Positions 1 through 8,794 of a stretch of DNA of 64,000 bases are shown piece after piece. The DNA lies in NCBI GenBank assembly GCA_031292255.1, contig JARLHN010000029.1:1-64000 (forward strand), written 5' to 3'. This DNA comes from Oryzomonas sp. (GTDB lineage Bacteria > Desulfobacterota > Desulfuromonadia > Geobacterales > Pseudopelobacteraceae). The position numbers and the translations under genes were made by a program. Numbering within the stretch: position 1 is the stretch's first letter; each line of letters starts with the position of its first letter. The notes under the pieces were generated by a model, which was given only the letters and a program-made list of their open reading frames with translations, was not told where the DNA came from and searched no databases.

Positions 1-705
1 CTGCTTGGAGAAGGCCCACGACCCGCCGATACCGAGTTCGCCGTTGGCGTTGTTGCCGCTCAGGTAGTCGACCCCGAACCACAGTTTGTCGGAAATCTCG
101 GTCATGCTGCGATCCCAGGAAGCGAGGATACCGCTGTTGTTGTCGGTATTGCTGGGATTACCGGTGGTGGCCAAGGCGCGTGCCGCGCCATGGTAGCCAC
201 CGATGGAAAGACGGCCGATTACGGGACAGGTCCTGGCGACAAGGGCGTAGGCAAGGTTTTGACGGGTGGAGAGCACATCGCCAGGTTTTGAAGTCCCGTT
301 TTCGGGCTTGTCGTAGATGCCCAGATTATAGACACCAACGGCAAAGGCCGGCATGCCCTTGAATCCGAGATCCTCGGGGGTGGCCAGTTTGGCATTGAAG
401 TAGAAGGGATGATTATCGGCGGAGTTCTCATTCTGAAGGTTGCTGGTGAGGTAATCGAAGCCGACTTCCAACTTGAGGGATTCGAAAGGGAGCACGCCCA
501 CGAGAACGCCGGCATCGTACGAGCTGGCGCCCGCATCTCCTTTCGATGAGAACCGTTGCGTGCTGATTACGTTGAGGGTTACTTCCTTGAAACCTTTTGC
601 ATCTGTCGATGGTATCGCGATCTGCTCGGAAGGGATCGCCATTGCCGTACCACACGCCAGTGCCATTACCGCCATTGTTGCTGCCAATACTTTGCCAAGC
701 TTCAT
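1..705 (-). CDS. Exported outer-membrane / porin-like protein, N-terminal 235 residues only (gene runs off the window)
   Basis: Reading the minus strand from an ATG at 705 gives an open frame of 235 codons that reaches the window edge without a stop, so the C-terminus is missing. The start is preceded by AAGGAGAGG at good spacing. Residues 1-23 form a clear signal peptide: basic MKLGK, a hydrophobic core, then GTAMA as a cleavage site. The mature part has alternating strand-like stretches and Gly/Asn/Asp-rich turns (for example FGVDYLSGNNANGELGIGGSWAF), as in outer-membrane beta-barrels. I do not recognise a specific family. The substrate or role is unknown. It is divergent from the Rieske gene across a 550-base spacer. 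Confidence 0.7.
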   Translation of the reverse strand, partial: MKLGKVLAATMAVMALACGTAMAIPSEQIAIPSTDAKGFKEVTLNVISTQRFSSKGDAGASSYDAGVLVGVLPFESLKLEVGFDYLTSNLQNENSADNHPFYFNAKLATPEDLGFKGMPAFAVGVYNLGIYDKPENGTSKPGDVLSTRQNLAYALVARTCPVIGRLSIGGYHGAARALATTGNPSNTDNNSGILASWDRSMTEISDKLWFGVDYLSGNNANGELGIGGSWAFSKQ

Positions 706-1258
706 CTTTCCTCTCCTTTTCATCGTTGATTTTGAACGGTGGTTGAATGAAATCAGCGTCAGTTTCATCGCGCACGTTCTGTAGAGTAAATATGTCATGG
801 AATAAATTTATTGTCGGTTCTTCACCTCGCTTTGGCCGAAGAGGTAGCACAGAATGTGCCATATTATTTTTTTGCTTTTATGTCATATAGTTGTAACATA
901 TTAATGGTAAACTGGCCTCATTTACGCGATGAACAGCTTCTCAATTGCCCATTTATTAATCAATGCAATTTTGTTTTTTTGCTTAACATCCAATGATTCC
1001 ATTACTTAACGCCATCTATGCTATTTTCTTGGCACTGTGCCATCATTTTATGCAGAGACTGAAACCATTTGACTTCCCTTGTTTTTTTCATGTAGGTTGA
1101 CTCAATGCCAATTTCAAATCAAGGATAAAATCAAGGCGGCGAGGATTGAGGCGACGAAGCGTACAAAAGCAGTACGCAGAGGAGCCGAAGACGGGCCGAC
1201 AAAGAATGGCGCCTTGATTTGGAATCGGAATAACCCATCGTTACACGGAGGTGCTCCC
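706..1258. other. AT-rich divergent intergenic region with two small palindromes and one repeat-A element
   Basis: No convincing gene is visible between the divergent barrel gene and the Rieske gene. Two short inverted repeats share a GCAC/GTGC design: GCACA-GAA-TGTGC at 847-859 and TGGCAC-T-GTGCCA at 1030-1042. They could be operators for either gene, but nothing proves it. The last third (1103-1233) is occupied by a repeat-A element that ends just before the Rieske ribosome-binding site. Confidence 0.4.
1103..1233. repeat. Repeat A, copy 1 (about 131 bp imperfect palindrome)
   Basis: The outer arms are imperfect inverted repeats: the left end reads ATGCCAATTTCAAATCAAGG and the right end CCTTGATTTGGAATCGGAAT. 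In the centre, GCGTAC (1159-1164) and GTACGC (1172-1177) form a second hairpin flanked by purine-rich GAGGCGACGAA and GAGGAGCCGAAGA. Related copies lie at 45273-45552 and 52088-52170, and truncated left ends at about 33033 and 41749. No coding capacity is evident. The arrangement resembles a REP/MITE-type element; no transposase is present in the window. Confidence 0.75.
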
Positions 1259-1558
1259 ATGATACCTGTGGCAAAGGTCAACGAGGTTCCCAACTTCGGC
1301 AAAAAGGTTGTCTCCGCATCCGGCCGGGAGATCCTGCTGGTCAATATTAAAGGGGCTGTCTTTGCCTGCGAGAACGAATGCCCACACCAGGGGTCTCCTC
1401 TGAACGCGGCCATTGTCAAGGATGACTATATCGCCTGCCCCCGCCATGGATATCGCTTCAGCCTGGCCGACGGCAGGTGCACGGACCATCCCGAGTTCAC
1501 TCTGAAAATATTTCCCGTCCAGATCAGTGGAAACGATATCCTCGTCGATCCGTCATAA
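1259..1558 (+). CDS. Rieske-type [2Fe-2S] ferredoxin
   Basis: A 99-residue soluble protein. It carries the Rieske cluster ligands as C-P-H (in CENECPHQGSPL, about residues 38-49) and C-P-R-H about 20 residues later (IACPRHGYRF), the CxH...CxxH signature of Rieske and NirD/BphF-like ferredoxins. The start chosen is the ATG at 1259 because GGAGG lies at 1247-1251 with 7-base spacing; an upstream in-frame extension to 1079 would run through the repeat-A element and is rejected. It ends 8 bases before the cardiolipin synthase start, so the two are probably cotranscribed. Its electron-transfer partner is not evident here. Confidence 0.85.
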   Translation: MIPVAKVNEVPNFGKKVVSASGREILLVNIKGAVFACENECPHQGSPLNAAIVKDDYIACPRHGYRFSLADGRCTDHPEFTLKIFPVQISGNDILVDPS

Positions 1559-1566
1559 ACCTCTCC

Positions 1567-3000
1567 ATGAATCACATCTTCATCATCCTGTTTGTCCTCT
1601 GCGCCGGCCTGCTTTCGTTGGCAACGGCCGGACATGCCCTGCTCCACAAGCGGGATTCCCGCTCGGCTCTGGGCTGGATGAGCATTTCCCTGACGCTGCC
1701 ATTGCTCGGCCCGTTCCTTTACTGGTGCCTGGGTGTCAACCGTATCTCCCGTCGGGCGCGGAGCTGGCAGGAAAGCGGCCGCAGGCTCAGCGGAAGCGAA
1801 CTGCATCCCTTCGAGGAATCACGCGGTACGGCAGCGGCACTTCCGCAGGCCGCGGCTCATCTGGTCGATCTGCGCGTACTGGGGGACCGGGTGGTTCAGA
1901 CCAGGCTCCGGGGGGGAAACCGCATTACGCCCCTGGTTAACGGGGAAGAGGCCTATCCCGCCATGCTGGCGGCTATCAGACGGGCTGAAAACAGCATCAA
2001 TCTGTGCAGCTACATTTTCGACGCCGACGGCATAGGCGCCGAATTCGTCACGCACTTAAATGACGCGGCTCGGCGCGGCGTCGAGGTTCGGGTCATCATC
2101 GACGCCCTGGGGGAAAAATACAGCCGCCGTTCACCCCGCACGGCACTGACAGATACAAAGGTGCGCCTGGTCCGTTATCTCCCCTTGAGACACGGCGCCT
2201 ATATCAACCTGCGCAACCATCGCAAACTGCTGATAATCGACGGACGCGAGGCATTCACCGGCGGCATGAATATCCGCAGCCGCCACCAACCCTCCTCTAC
2301 CGACATGGCAACCGCCATCCGCGACATGCACTTTGCCGTTCAAGGGCCGGTCGTGGCCGACCTGCAAAGGACTTTTCTGGAAGACTGGTATTTCGTGACC
2401 GGCGAACGGTTGGATGCGCCCGCCTTTTTCCCGGCCCTCGAACCCCGGGGCGGCGCGCTTGCCCGATCCATAAGCGACGGGCCGGACAAGGAATTCCGCA
2501 AACTTGAGCACATCATAATGGGGGCGCTTTCCTGTGCCAAAAGGTCCGTGCGCATCATGACCCCCTACTTCATCCCCGACCGCCCGATGATTGCAGCCCT
2601 GATCACCACCGCCCTGCGCGGCGTGGACGTGCGTATTATCCTGCCCGGCCTCAACAACCTCCCCTTTGTCCACTGGGCCACCCGGGGGCTGTTATGGGAA
2701 CTCCTGGCGAACGGCATCAGGGTATTTTACCAGCCGCCGCCGTTCGCCCATACCAAACTGTTTCTGGTTGATGGCGTCTGGTCGCTGGTAGGTTCCGCCA
2801 ATCTCGACCCCCGCAGCCTGCGCCTCAATTTCGAACTCAACCTGAGCGTCTTCGAGGAAGAGTTTGCCGCCGGACTCAGTCGGCACTTCGCACAGGCGTT
2901 CGAGGCGTCCCACGAGGTGACGCAGGAGGAACTTGACGGTCGCTCCCTGCCAACCAGGCTGAGGGATAATTGCGCACGGCTCTTTTCACCCTACCTTTAG
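1567..3000 (+). CDS. cls: Cardiolipin synthase (phospholipase D family)
   Basis: A 477-residue membrane enzyme that condenses phosphatidylglycerol into cardiolipin. Two N-terminal membrane segments (about residues 3-22 and 34-55) are followed by two phospholipase D domains, each with an HxKxxxxD motif: NHRKLLIIDGREAFTGG in the first half and HTKLFLVDGVWSLVGSANLD near the C-terminus. The length is typical of bacterial ClsA. The ATG at 1567 is chosen because it starts directly before the first membrane helix; its ribosome-binding site is weak, and it may be translationally coupled to the Rieske gene 8 bases upstream. The gene ends directly at repeat B1. Confidence 0.9.
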   Translation: MNHIFIILFVLCAGLLSLATAGHALLHKRDSRSALGWMSISLTLPLLGPFLYWCLGVNRISRRARSWQESGRRLSGSELHPFEESRGTAAALPQAAAHLVDLRVLGDRVVQTRLRGGNRITPLVNGEEAYPAMLAAIRRAENSINLCSYIFDADGIGAEFVTHLNDAARRGVEVRVIIDALGEKYSRRSPRTALTDTKVRLVRYLPLRHGAYINLRNHRKLLIIDGREAFTGGMNIRSRHQPSSTDMATAIRDMHFAVQGPVVADLQRTFLEDWYFVTGERLDAPAFFPALEPRGGALARSISDGPDKEFRKLEHIIMGALSCAKRSVRIMTPYFIPDRPMIAALITTALRGVDVRIILPGLNNLPFVHWATRGLLWELLANGIRVFYQPPPFAHTKLFLVDGVWSLVGSANLDPRSLRLNFELNLSVFEEEFAAGLSRHFAQAFEASHEVTQEELDGRSLPTRLRDNCARLFSPYL

Positions 3001-3001
3001 C

Positions 3002-3053
3002 GTCCCGTGCGGTTAGTTCGTACTCGCAATTCCCGCGACTAACCGCACGGGAC
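3002..3053. repeat. Repeat B, copy 1 (52 bp, perfect 16-bp arms); possible terminator
   Basis: GTCCCGTGCGGTTAGT (3002-3017) and its exact reverse complement (3038-3053) flank a 20-base loop. It starts right after the cls stop codon, so its transcript would form a strong hairpin, although no U-tract follows. Relatives lie at 34921-34957 and 45363-45520; this copy is inverted relative to those and appears to be an internally shortened version. Confidence 0.7.
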
Positions 3054-3253
3054 ATGGGGCAGGATGAAGCCGCATTGAACAGAGCAAACAGCATTGACCG
3101 CGCATTCCACATAACCATTTAAATTAATTAATATTTGTCATTTCATTTGTATTCGTTGCAGCGGCTGTGATAAAAATAAAAAATTTAATGCCCGTATACT
3201 GCTTCAGTGTATTATTATAAGCGGATACTCTATTCTTACATCGGGAGTCAAGC

Positions 3254-4303
3254 ATGAAAAAGGCGCTCATAACCGGCATCACCGGACAGGACGGCTCCTA
3301 TCTGGCGGAACTTTTGCTGGGAAAAGGCTACGAGGTCCACGGCATGATCCGGCGTTCCTCCTCCTTCAACACCGGCCGCATCAACCATATTTACCGCGAC
3401 CCGCACGAAAAGGATGTGCGCTTGTTCCTCCACTACGGCGACCTGAACGACGCCAGCTCCATCAACCTGTTGCTGCGCGACATCCGGCCGGACGAGATCT
3501 ACAACCTGGGGGCCCAAAGCCATGTGCGCGTTTCCTTCGACGTGCCGGAATACACCGGCGAGGTGGATGCCCTGGGTGCGGTGCGCATCCTGGAAGGCAT
3601 CCGCGAGACCGGCCTGAACATGAAATTCTACCAGGCATCCTCCTCGGAACTCTACGGCAAGGTGGTGGAGACCCCCCAGAAGGAGACCACGCCGTTCTAT
3701 CCCCGTTCCCCCTATGCCTGCGCCAAGGCTTATGCCTTCTACATCACGCAGAACTACCGCGAAAGCTACAACATGTACGCCTGTAACGGCATCCTCTTCA
3801 ACCACGAATCCCCCCGCCGGGGGGAGACCTTCGTCACCCGCAAGATCACCCGCGCCGCATCGCGCATCAAGCTGGACATGCAGGCCTGCCTCTACCTGGG
3901 CAACCTGGACGCCAAGCGCGACTGGGGCTTTGCCGGCGACTACGTGGAAGCTATGTGGCTGATGATGCAGCAGGACAATGCCGACGACTACGTCATCGCC
4001 ACCGGTGAAACCTGGTCGGTGCGCACCTTTGCCGAAAAGGTCTTTGAACGGCTCGGCATGCCGCTTAAGTGGCAGGGCAGCGGTACCGATGAAACCGGGA
4101 TCGACACGACGAGCGGCAAGGTAGTGATCCGGATCGACCCCAGATACTTCCGTCCGGCCGAGGTAGACCTGCTCCTGGGGGATCCAGCCAAGGCCAAACG
4201 CCAGTTGGGGTGGGAGTTAAAAACAAGCTTCGACCAACTCGTGGACATGATGGTGGACGCCGATCTGAAACAGGCGGAGCGGGAGAAACGGGCCGACGGG
4301 TGA
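3254..4303 (+). CDS. gmd: GDP-mannose 4,6-dehydratase
   Basis: A 349-residue SDR-family enzyme that converts GDP-D-mannose to GDP-4-keto-6-deoxy-D-mannose, the precursor of GDP-fucose, GDP-rhamnose or GDP-perosamine. It has an N-terminal Rossmann motif ([17 protein letters not shown]), the family segments [15 protein letters not shown] and [17 protein letters not shown], the [16 protein letters not shown] block, and the [11 protein letters not shown]-x3-K active site. The start has GGGAG at 6-base spacing. The reductase that would complete the pathway is not seen next to it. It is followed 51 bases later by a UDP-glucuronate epimerase, starting the polysaccharide locus. Confidence 0.95.
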   Translation: MKKALITGITGQDGSYLAELLLGKGYEVHGMIRRSSSFNTGRINHIYRDPHEKDVRLFLHYGDLNDASSINLLLRDIRPDEIYNLGAQSHVRVSFDVPEYTGEVDALGAVRILEGIRETGLNMKFYQASSSELYGKVVETPQKETTPFYPRSPYACAKAYAFYITQNYRESYNMYACNGILFNHESPRRGETFVTRKITRAASRIKLDMQACLYLGNLDAKRDWGFAGDYVEAMWLMMQQDNADDYVIATGETWSVRTFAEKVFERLGMPLKWQGSGTDETGIDTTSGKVVIRIDPRYFRPAEVDLLLGDPAKAKRQLGWELKTSFDQLVDMMVDADLKQAEREKRADG

Positions 4304-4354
4304 GAATAACAAATGTGAAAGATGAGGATAAATAAAAACATATGAGCTACATAT

Positions 4355-5365
4355 ATGTCTAAGATTCTCGTAACCGGCGCAGCGGGTTTTATCGGGTTTC
4401 ATCTCTGCGAACGCCTGCTGCAAAGAGGTGACGAGGTCGTCGGTCTTGACAACCTCAACGACTATTATGATGTTCAACTCAAGCACGATCGCCTGAAACA
4501 ACTGGAAGGCCGCCCGGGCTTCCGGTTCGTCAAGGCCTCGCTTGAAGACCGCGGCACCATGGAGAAACTTTTCTCCGACGAGCGGTTCGACAAGGTCGTA
4601 AACCTGGCCGCCCAGGCCGGCGTGCGCTACTCCCTCAAAAATCCCCATATTTACATCGACAGCAACATCGCCGGCTTCATGAACATCCTGGAGGGGTGCC
4701 GCCACAACGACGTGCGGCACCTCGTCTATGCCTCGTCAAGTTCAGTCTACGGCGCCAACACACGGATGCCCTTCTCCGTGCACCACAATGTGGACCACCC
4801 GGTTTCCCTGTATGCAGCCACCAAGAAGGCCAATGAACTGATGGCCCACACCTATTCCGGCCTGTTCGGCATCCCCACCACGGGCCTGCGCATTTTTACC
4901 GTCTATGGCCCATGGGGGCGCCCGGACATGGCCCTGTTCCTCTTTACCAAGGCGATCCTGGAAGGCAAGCCGATCGATGTCTTCAACTATGGCAAAATGC
5001 GGCGGGATTTCACCTTCATCAACGATATTATCGAGGGCGTGGTAAGAGTAACGGATAATGTGGCCGCCCCCAATCCTTTATGGACCGGCGACCAGCCGGA
5101 CCCCGGCACCAGTTATGCGCCGTACCGGATCTACAACATCGGCAATAATAACCCGGTGGAACTCATGCGCTTTATCGAGGTGCTTGAAGAGTGCCTGGGC
5201 AAACGGGCGCTGAAGAACCTGCTGCCCATCCAGGCCGGGGACGTGCCGGCGACCTATGCCGATGTGGATGATCTGATGCGGGATGTGGGTTTCAAGCCGG
5301 CCACCTCCATCGAGAACGGAATTAGTAAATTCGTGGAGTGGTATCGAGGGTATTATCGTTTATGA
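4355..5365 (+). CDS. UDP-glucuronate 4-epimerase-like NAD-dependent epimerase
   Basis: A 336-residue extended SDR of the CapI/LpsL type that interconverts UDP-glucuronate and UDP-galacturonate. It shows [16 protein letters not shown] (NAD binding), [17 protein letters not shown] (typical of this subfamily), [10 protein letters not shown], the SSSSVYG serine motif and YAATKKANE (Y-x3-K). [17 protein letters not shown] is also characteristic. It would supply galacturonate to the surface polymer. The stop TGA overlaps the start of a short, possibly broken reading frame. Confidence 0.88.
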   Translation: MSKILVTGAAGFIGFHLCERLLQRGDEVVGLDNLNDYYDVQLKHDRLKQLEGRPGFRFVKASLEDRGTMEKLFSDERFDKVVNLAAQAGVRYSLKNPHIYIDSNIAGFMNILEGCRHNDVRHLVYASSSSVYGANTRMPFSVHHNVDHPVSLYAATKKANELMAHTYSGLFGIPTTGLRIFTVYGPWGRPDMALFLFTKAILEGKPIDVFNYGKMRRDFTFINDIIEGVVRVTDNVAAPNPLWTGDQPDPGTSYAPYRIYNIGNNNPVELMRFIEVLEECLGKRALKNLLPIQAGDVPATYADVDDLMRDVGFKPATSIENGISKFVEWYRGYYRL

Positions 5366-5550
5366 TGTCGGAACATTAAGAATTCAAAGTTTTGCAGGAA
5401 ATCCTGAATGCGGAACAGGGCTTGGAACTCGCCGTTCTCATCACCCAGGAACAGACACATATTCTTGATGAAGCCCGCATGATCCTCTCCGGCAGGAGCC
5501 TTTCGCGTCTGCAACAAAATGGCATACTTCATGCTTTCAGGTATAGATAG
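5362..5550 (+). pseudogene. Possible remnant of a short gene interrupted by an early stop codon
   Basis: An ATGATG at 5362 overlaps the epimerase stop. It reads five codons (MMSEH), meets TAA at 5377-5379, and then stays open to 5550 with a helix-like composition (for example VLQEILNAEQGLELAVLITQ). No family is recognised. An 87-codon frame on the opposite strand (5353-5616) covers the same DNA and also has no known match, so coding by either strand is unproven. Without it, this 295-base spacer contains nothing I can identify. Confidence 0.2.
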
Positions 5551-5660
5551 AGAATTAGTATATTTTTCAAAGCATTTGTGCTTTTCAGAAAAGCCAAATC
5601 CGCTTATTCCGACCACTAGTTAAAGCATATGATTATTTTATAATGTTGAGGAGTCACGTT

Positions 5661-5864
5661 GTGAGCATCTGTTTGAAACGAACCATTTATTCTACTCTCT
5701 TTCTTCTAATTGCGTTGCCTTCACTTGCCCACGCCTATACTGATCCTGGCTCCGGGCTTTTACTATGGCAGTTGCTGGGATCCGCCTTTATTGGCCTGCT
5801 TTTCTATTTCAAACGAACCATCTCCATTGTCAAAAGACTATTTCACAAAAATGGCCAGCCTTAA
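5661..5864 (+). CDS. Tiny exported membrane protein with YTDPGSG motif
   Basis: A 67-residue protein. The GTG at 5661 is chosen over the ATG at 5643 because GAGGAG (5648-5653) sits 7 bases before it, whereas the ATG has no ribosome-binding site. Residues 1-25 look like a cleavable signal peptide ending ALPSLAHA, so the mature chain would begin YTDPGSG. This is followed by one transmembrane helix (LLLWQLLGSAFIGLLFYF) and a basic tail (KRTISIVKRLFHKNGQP). I recall similar small proteins beside exopolysaccharide genes, but no function is known to me. Its last codons overlap the start of the next gene, a methyltransferase, by 14 bases. Confidence 0.7.
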   Translation: MSICLKRTIYSTLFLLIALPSLAHAYTDPGSGLLLWQLLGSAFIGLLFYFKRTISIVKRLFHKNGQP

Positions 5865-7278
5865 GCATCCGGCATCACTGCGTGATCCCGCAGGATACCT
5901 TGTCAAATGCGATAATCGACTCATACGGGTCATCAGGCCTGAGTTTGTAAACGAATATCGGTTGCTGCTCACTGGCCCATGGCTGCAGGGACAATGTCAG
6001 ACCGGCACAGTTGGAGCCTTTCGCATTTTGCACACAGATGAAGCTGTCGGTTTTGTGGGGCCTGAAGCGGCTGAGTGCCTTTGTTTGGAACACGACGTTA
6101 TCGACTTTCCCTCTTATCCCACCGAATGGCCGCTGGAGATGCTCTGTGCAGCTGCCGAACACACCCTGGAACTTTGTCTCCAGGCACTGAAACACGGCAG
6201 TGGACTGAAAGACGCCACCCCTTTCAACATCCTGTTTCAAGGACCCCGCCCGGTTTTTGTTGACCTGCTTTCGTTTGAAACTCGCGACGTGCACGACCCT
6301 ACCTGGCTTGCCCATGGACAGTTTGTCAGAAGCTTTCTGCTGCCTGCATTATTGGATACACGCTATGGCATAGCCTGTCACACCACCTTTCTTAGTCGGC
6401 GCGATGGCATTGAACCGGAAGAGGTTTATCGTTTATTAACTCCATTCGCACGCTTCACACCTCCTTTCCTCGGAAACGTAACCATGCCGGCCCTTCTTGC
6501 TGAACGGGCAGAACGGCAACCCGGCAAGATGTATGCGAGGAAAAGACTTTCAAACCCCGACCAGGCCACGTTCGTTCTGCAATCGCTTCTTTCGCGCCTG
6601 GTTCGTACCGTACAAACCTCTTCCACACGCAGGCATCGCTCTAACACGTGGACTACGTACAGCGAAACCTGTACCTACACGCCAGCCGAAACAGCCCGTA
6701 AGACAGCTTTTGTGGAACAGTTTCTGAAAGAATCACGCCCTGCAAGGGTATTGGACATAGGTTGCAACACCGGACACTTTTCATTTCTGGCAGCGCGATA
6801 CGGCAGCAGGGTGGTGGCGACCGATCTTGATCCGGAAGTTGTGGGTGGTCTTTGGCGGCGCGCAAAGGAAGAGCAGGCAAATATACTACCTTTGGTGGTT
6901 AATCTGGCACGGCCGACACCGGCCTTGGGCTGGCGCAACCGCGAGACTCCCTCTTTCCTGGAGCGTGCCGAAGGGCACTTTGATGCCGTGTTTATGCTGG
7001 CGGTTGTTCATCATCTGCTGGTGACCGATCAGATTCCGCTCGACGAGATTATTGAGCAGGCATCCAGACTGACCACCGAATGGCTGGTCATTGAGTATGT
7101 TGGCCCTGATGACTCCCAATTCAAGCGGTTGTTGAGAGGCCGCGAGGCCCTGTACCGTTGGTTTGAGCGCGGTGCGTTCGAAAAGGAGCTCAGCAAGCGC
7201 TTTGAAATTATTCGCCAGGACAAAGTCGCTGACAACGGCCGCCGGTTGTATCTGGTACGGAGATGTAATGCGCAGTAA
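5851..7278 (+). CDS. NoeA-like class I SAM-dependent methyltransferase with a kinase-like N-terminal region
   Basis: A 475-residue protein. The C-terminal half is a class I methyltransferase: VLDIGCNTGHFSFLAARYG at about residues 299-317, then VVATDLDPEVV and a FDAVFMLAVVHHL segment. The N-terminal 250 residues resemble the nodulation protein NoeA family and contain LKDATPFNILFQGPRPVFVDLLSFE-like sequence in which D121, N126 and D138 have the spacing of a kinase catalytic loop and DFG aspartate (inference). The ATG at 5851 is chosen because it overlaps the upstream small gene and begins the conserved part; longer versions run in another gene's frame. The next gene starts 11 bases before its end. 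Its substrate is unknown; a polysaccharide or lipid-linked sugar is plausible. Confidence 0.75.
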   Translation: MASLKHPASLRDPAGYLVKCDNRLIRVIRPEFVNEYRLLLTGPWLQGQCQTGTVGAFRILHTDEAVGFVGPEAAECLCLEHDVIDFPSYPTEWPLEMLCAAAEHTLELCLQALKHGSGLKDATPFNILFQGPRPVFVDLLSFETRDVHDPTWLAHGQFVRSFLLPALLDTRYGIACHTTFLSRRDGIEPEEVYRLLTPFARFTPPFLGNVTMPALLAERAERQPGKMYARKRLSNPDQATFVLQSLLSRLVRTVQTSSTRRHRSNTWTTYSETCTYTPAETARKTAFVEQFLKESRPARVLDIGCNTGHFSFLAARYGSRVVATDLDPEVVGGLWRRAKEEQANILPLVVNLARPTPALGWRNRETPSFLERAEGHFDAVFMLAVVHHLLVTDQIPLDEIIEQASRLTTEWLVIEYVGPDDSQFKRLLRGREALYRWFERGAFEKELSKRFEIIRQDKVADNGRRLYLVRRCNAQ

Positions 7279-8794
7279 AATTAACTTAAGGGATTTTCTG
7301 GCCTGCCTTTCGCTGGCCAATCTGATCATGTTGAAGGTGTGGCTGCAACTGTTCCCGTTTAATTCGGGAAAGAGTTTTTGGCTGGCACATTCCCCCGCCA
7401 ACAGCTATCTGGCCGCCATGATCAACACCGTGCTTATCGGGCTGGGACTCTGGTGCGCGGTGGTAATAGCCAACCGCTGGCGAGGGTCAGCCATGGTACT
7501 ATGGCCGTTTATATATGGCGTCACCCTTTGCTTAGCCTTGAACGGAATAAGAGTTAATTATGGTTGGGGAAGGTACTATCTGTACAGAAAACTCGGGGAA
7601 GGAGGCCCTTTACTGGCAGGCATCACCGTAATCCTATTAATGACAGCCATCGCGCTGTTGATGATACGCCACCGGCATCTAATATCTCAACATTATTTCA
7701 GGGTACCGCTCGTACTTGCGCCATTTGTGCTCGTTACCTTTGGGCAATCTGCTTTGGCGTTGCGGCAGTTGGAACCGCCTTCGGCATTTGTTCCCCATAC
7801 TCGCCATGATATGCGCCGGGCCGAGAATACGCACGCCATGCCGGTTGTATGGATCATCTTTGATGAGCTGGACTATAGGATTGCGTTTGGGCAGCGACCA
7901 AAGGGGCTGGTACTCCCGGAACTGGACAGGTTGCAGCAGACCAGCCTGAATGTAACCCGCGCATATTCACCATTTGACTCTACAGCGGTATCCATTCCTG
8001 CGCTTCTTACCGGTAAAACCTTGAAGAGGACAAAGCCTCTCGGCGCAGGCGACATGACATTATCGGGGACCGACGGGACAACCAGCAGCCTGCAGCAGAC
8101 TGAAACAACCATCTTTGCTGACATGCATAACCGTGGCGCTAGGACAGCGATCTTTGGATGGTATTTCCCCTATTCACGGCTGTTCAGTGCTGCTGCTGTC
8201 GTTAAAGATTATCCTATTTATTTATTCCCAACCTCAGAACGGCTTACCAAGACAATTGTTTTTCAATTGGGAAGTTTGGTGGAGTCGTCCTATTTTTCCC
8301 CTTTCGGTGATTCCCTTGCCGTAATCAATCATATAGCAATTACCACATCCATTCAGAAGGACGTGCTACACTATCTTCAAACAAACCAGAATGGCGGGTT
8401 TGCCTTCCTGCACTATCCCGTTCCACACGACCCGAATATCTACAACCGCAATACCCATAGATATGGCTCAAATAGTAATATCAAAGAGGGATATCTTGAC
8501 AATGTAGCCCTGACAGATCGGTTATTGGGCGAGATTCGAACGATAATGGAGAAGGCCGGTACCTGGGACAAAGCGCTTATCATCGTCTCGGCAGACCATC
8601 ACTGGCGCCAAAACACATATGACGGCATTATCGACAAACGGCACGTTCCGTTTCTGGTTAAACTGCCGCATCAAACACAGGGAACGCCTATGGACAGCCG
8701 CTTTGAAACGGTCAGGACGCGGGATATGATAGTTCGGATAGTTGATGGCACCTTGAAGACGCCTGAAGACGTTAAGCGTTGGATGTCTCAATGA
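7268..8794 (+). CDS. Membrane-anchored sulfatase / alkaline-phosphatase-superfamily protein
   Basis: A 508-residue protein starting at an ATG inside the end of the methyltransferase gene. About five membrane segments occupy residues 10-190. The outer domain then has VVWIIFDELDYRIAF (first metal-binding aspartates), DSTAVSIPALLTGK where a Thr/Ser replaces the sulfatase cysteine, and IIVSADHHWR (second metal site). The Thr/Ser nucleophile points to phosphotransfer or phosphohydrolysis rather than sulfate-ester cleavage, as in LtaS or phosphoethanolamine transferases (family knowledge; the substrate is inference). It closes the coupled three-gene module. The end is followed by a 350-base AT-rich spacer. 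Confidence 0.72.
   Translation: MRSKINLRDFLACLSLANLIMLKVWLQLFPFNSGKSFWLAHSPANSYLAAMINTVLIGLGLWCAVVIANRWRGSAMVLWPFIYGVTLCLALNGIRVNYGWGRYYLYRKLGEGGPLLAGITVILLMTAIALLMIRHRHLISQHYFRVPLVLAPFVLVTFGQSALALRQLEPPSAFVPHTRHDMRRAENTHAMPVVWIIFDELDYRIAFGQRPKGLVLPELDRLQQTSLNVTRAYSPFDSTAVSIPALLTGKTLKRTKPLGAGDMTLSGTDGTTSSLQQTETTIFADMHNRGARTAIFGWYFPYSRLFSAAAVVKDYPIYLFPTSERLTKTIVFQLGSLVESSYFSPFGDSLAVINHIAITTSIQKDVLHYLQTNQNGGFAFLHYPVPHDPNIYNRNTHRYGSNSNIKEGYLDNVALTDRLLGEIRTIMEKAGTWDKALIIVSADHHWRQNTYDGIIDKRHVPFLVKLPHQTQGTPMDSRFETVRTRDMIVRIVDGTLKTPEDVKRWMSQ

Noticed and set aside
1079-1258. Upstream extension of the Rieske gene to 1079
   Set aside because: The extension is translated repeat A and there is a good ribosome-binding site at the later ATG (1259).
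5353-5616. An 87-codon minus-strand gene in the spacer after the UDP-glucuronate epimerase
   Set aside because: It is opposite to all neighbours, has no ribosome-binding site I can see, and no recognisable motif.
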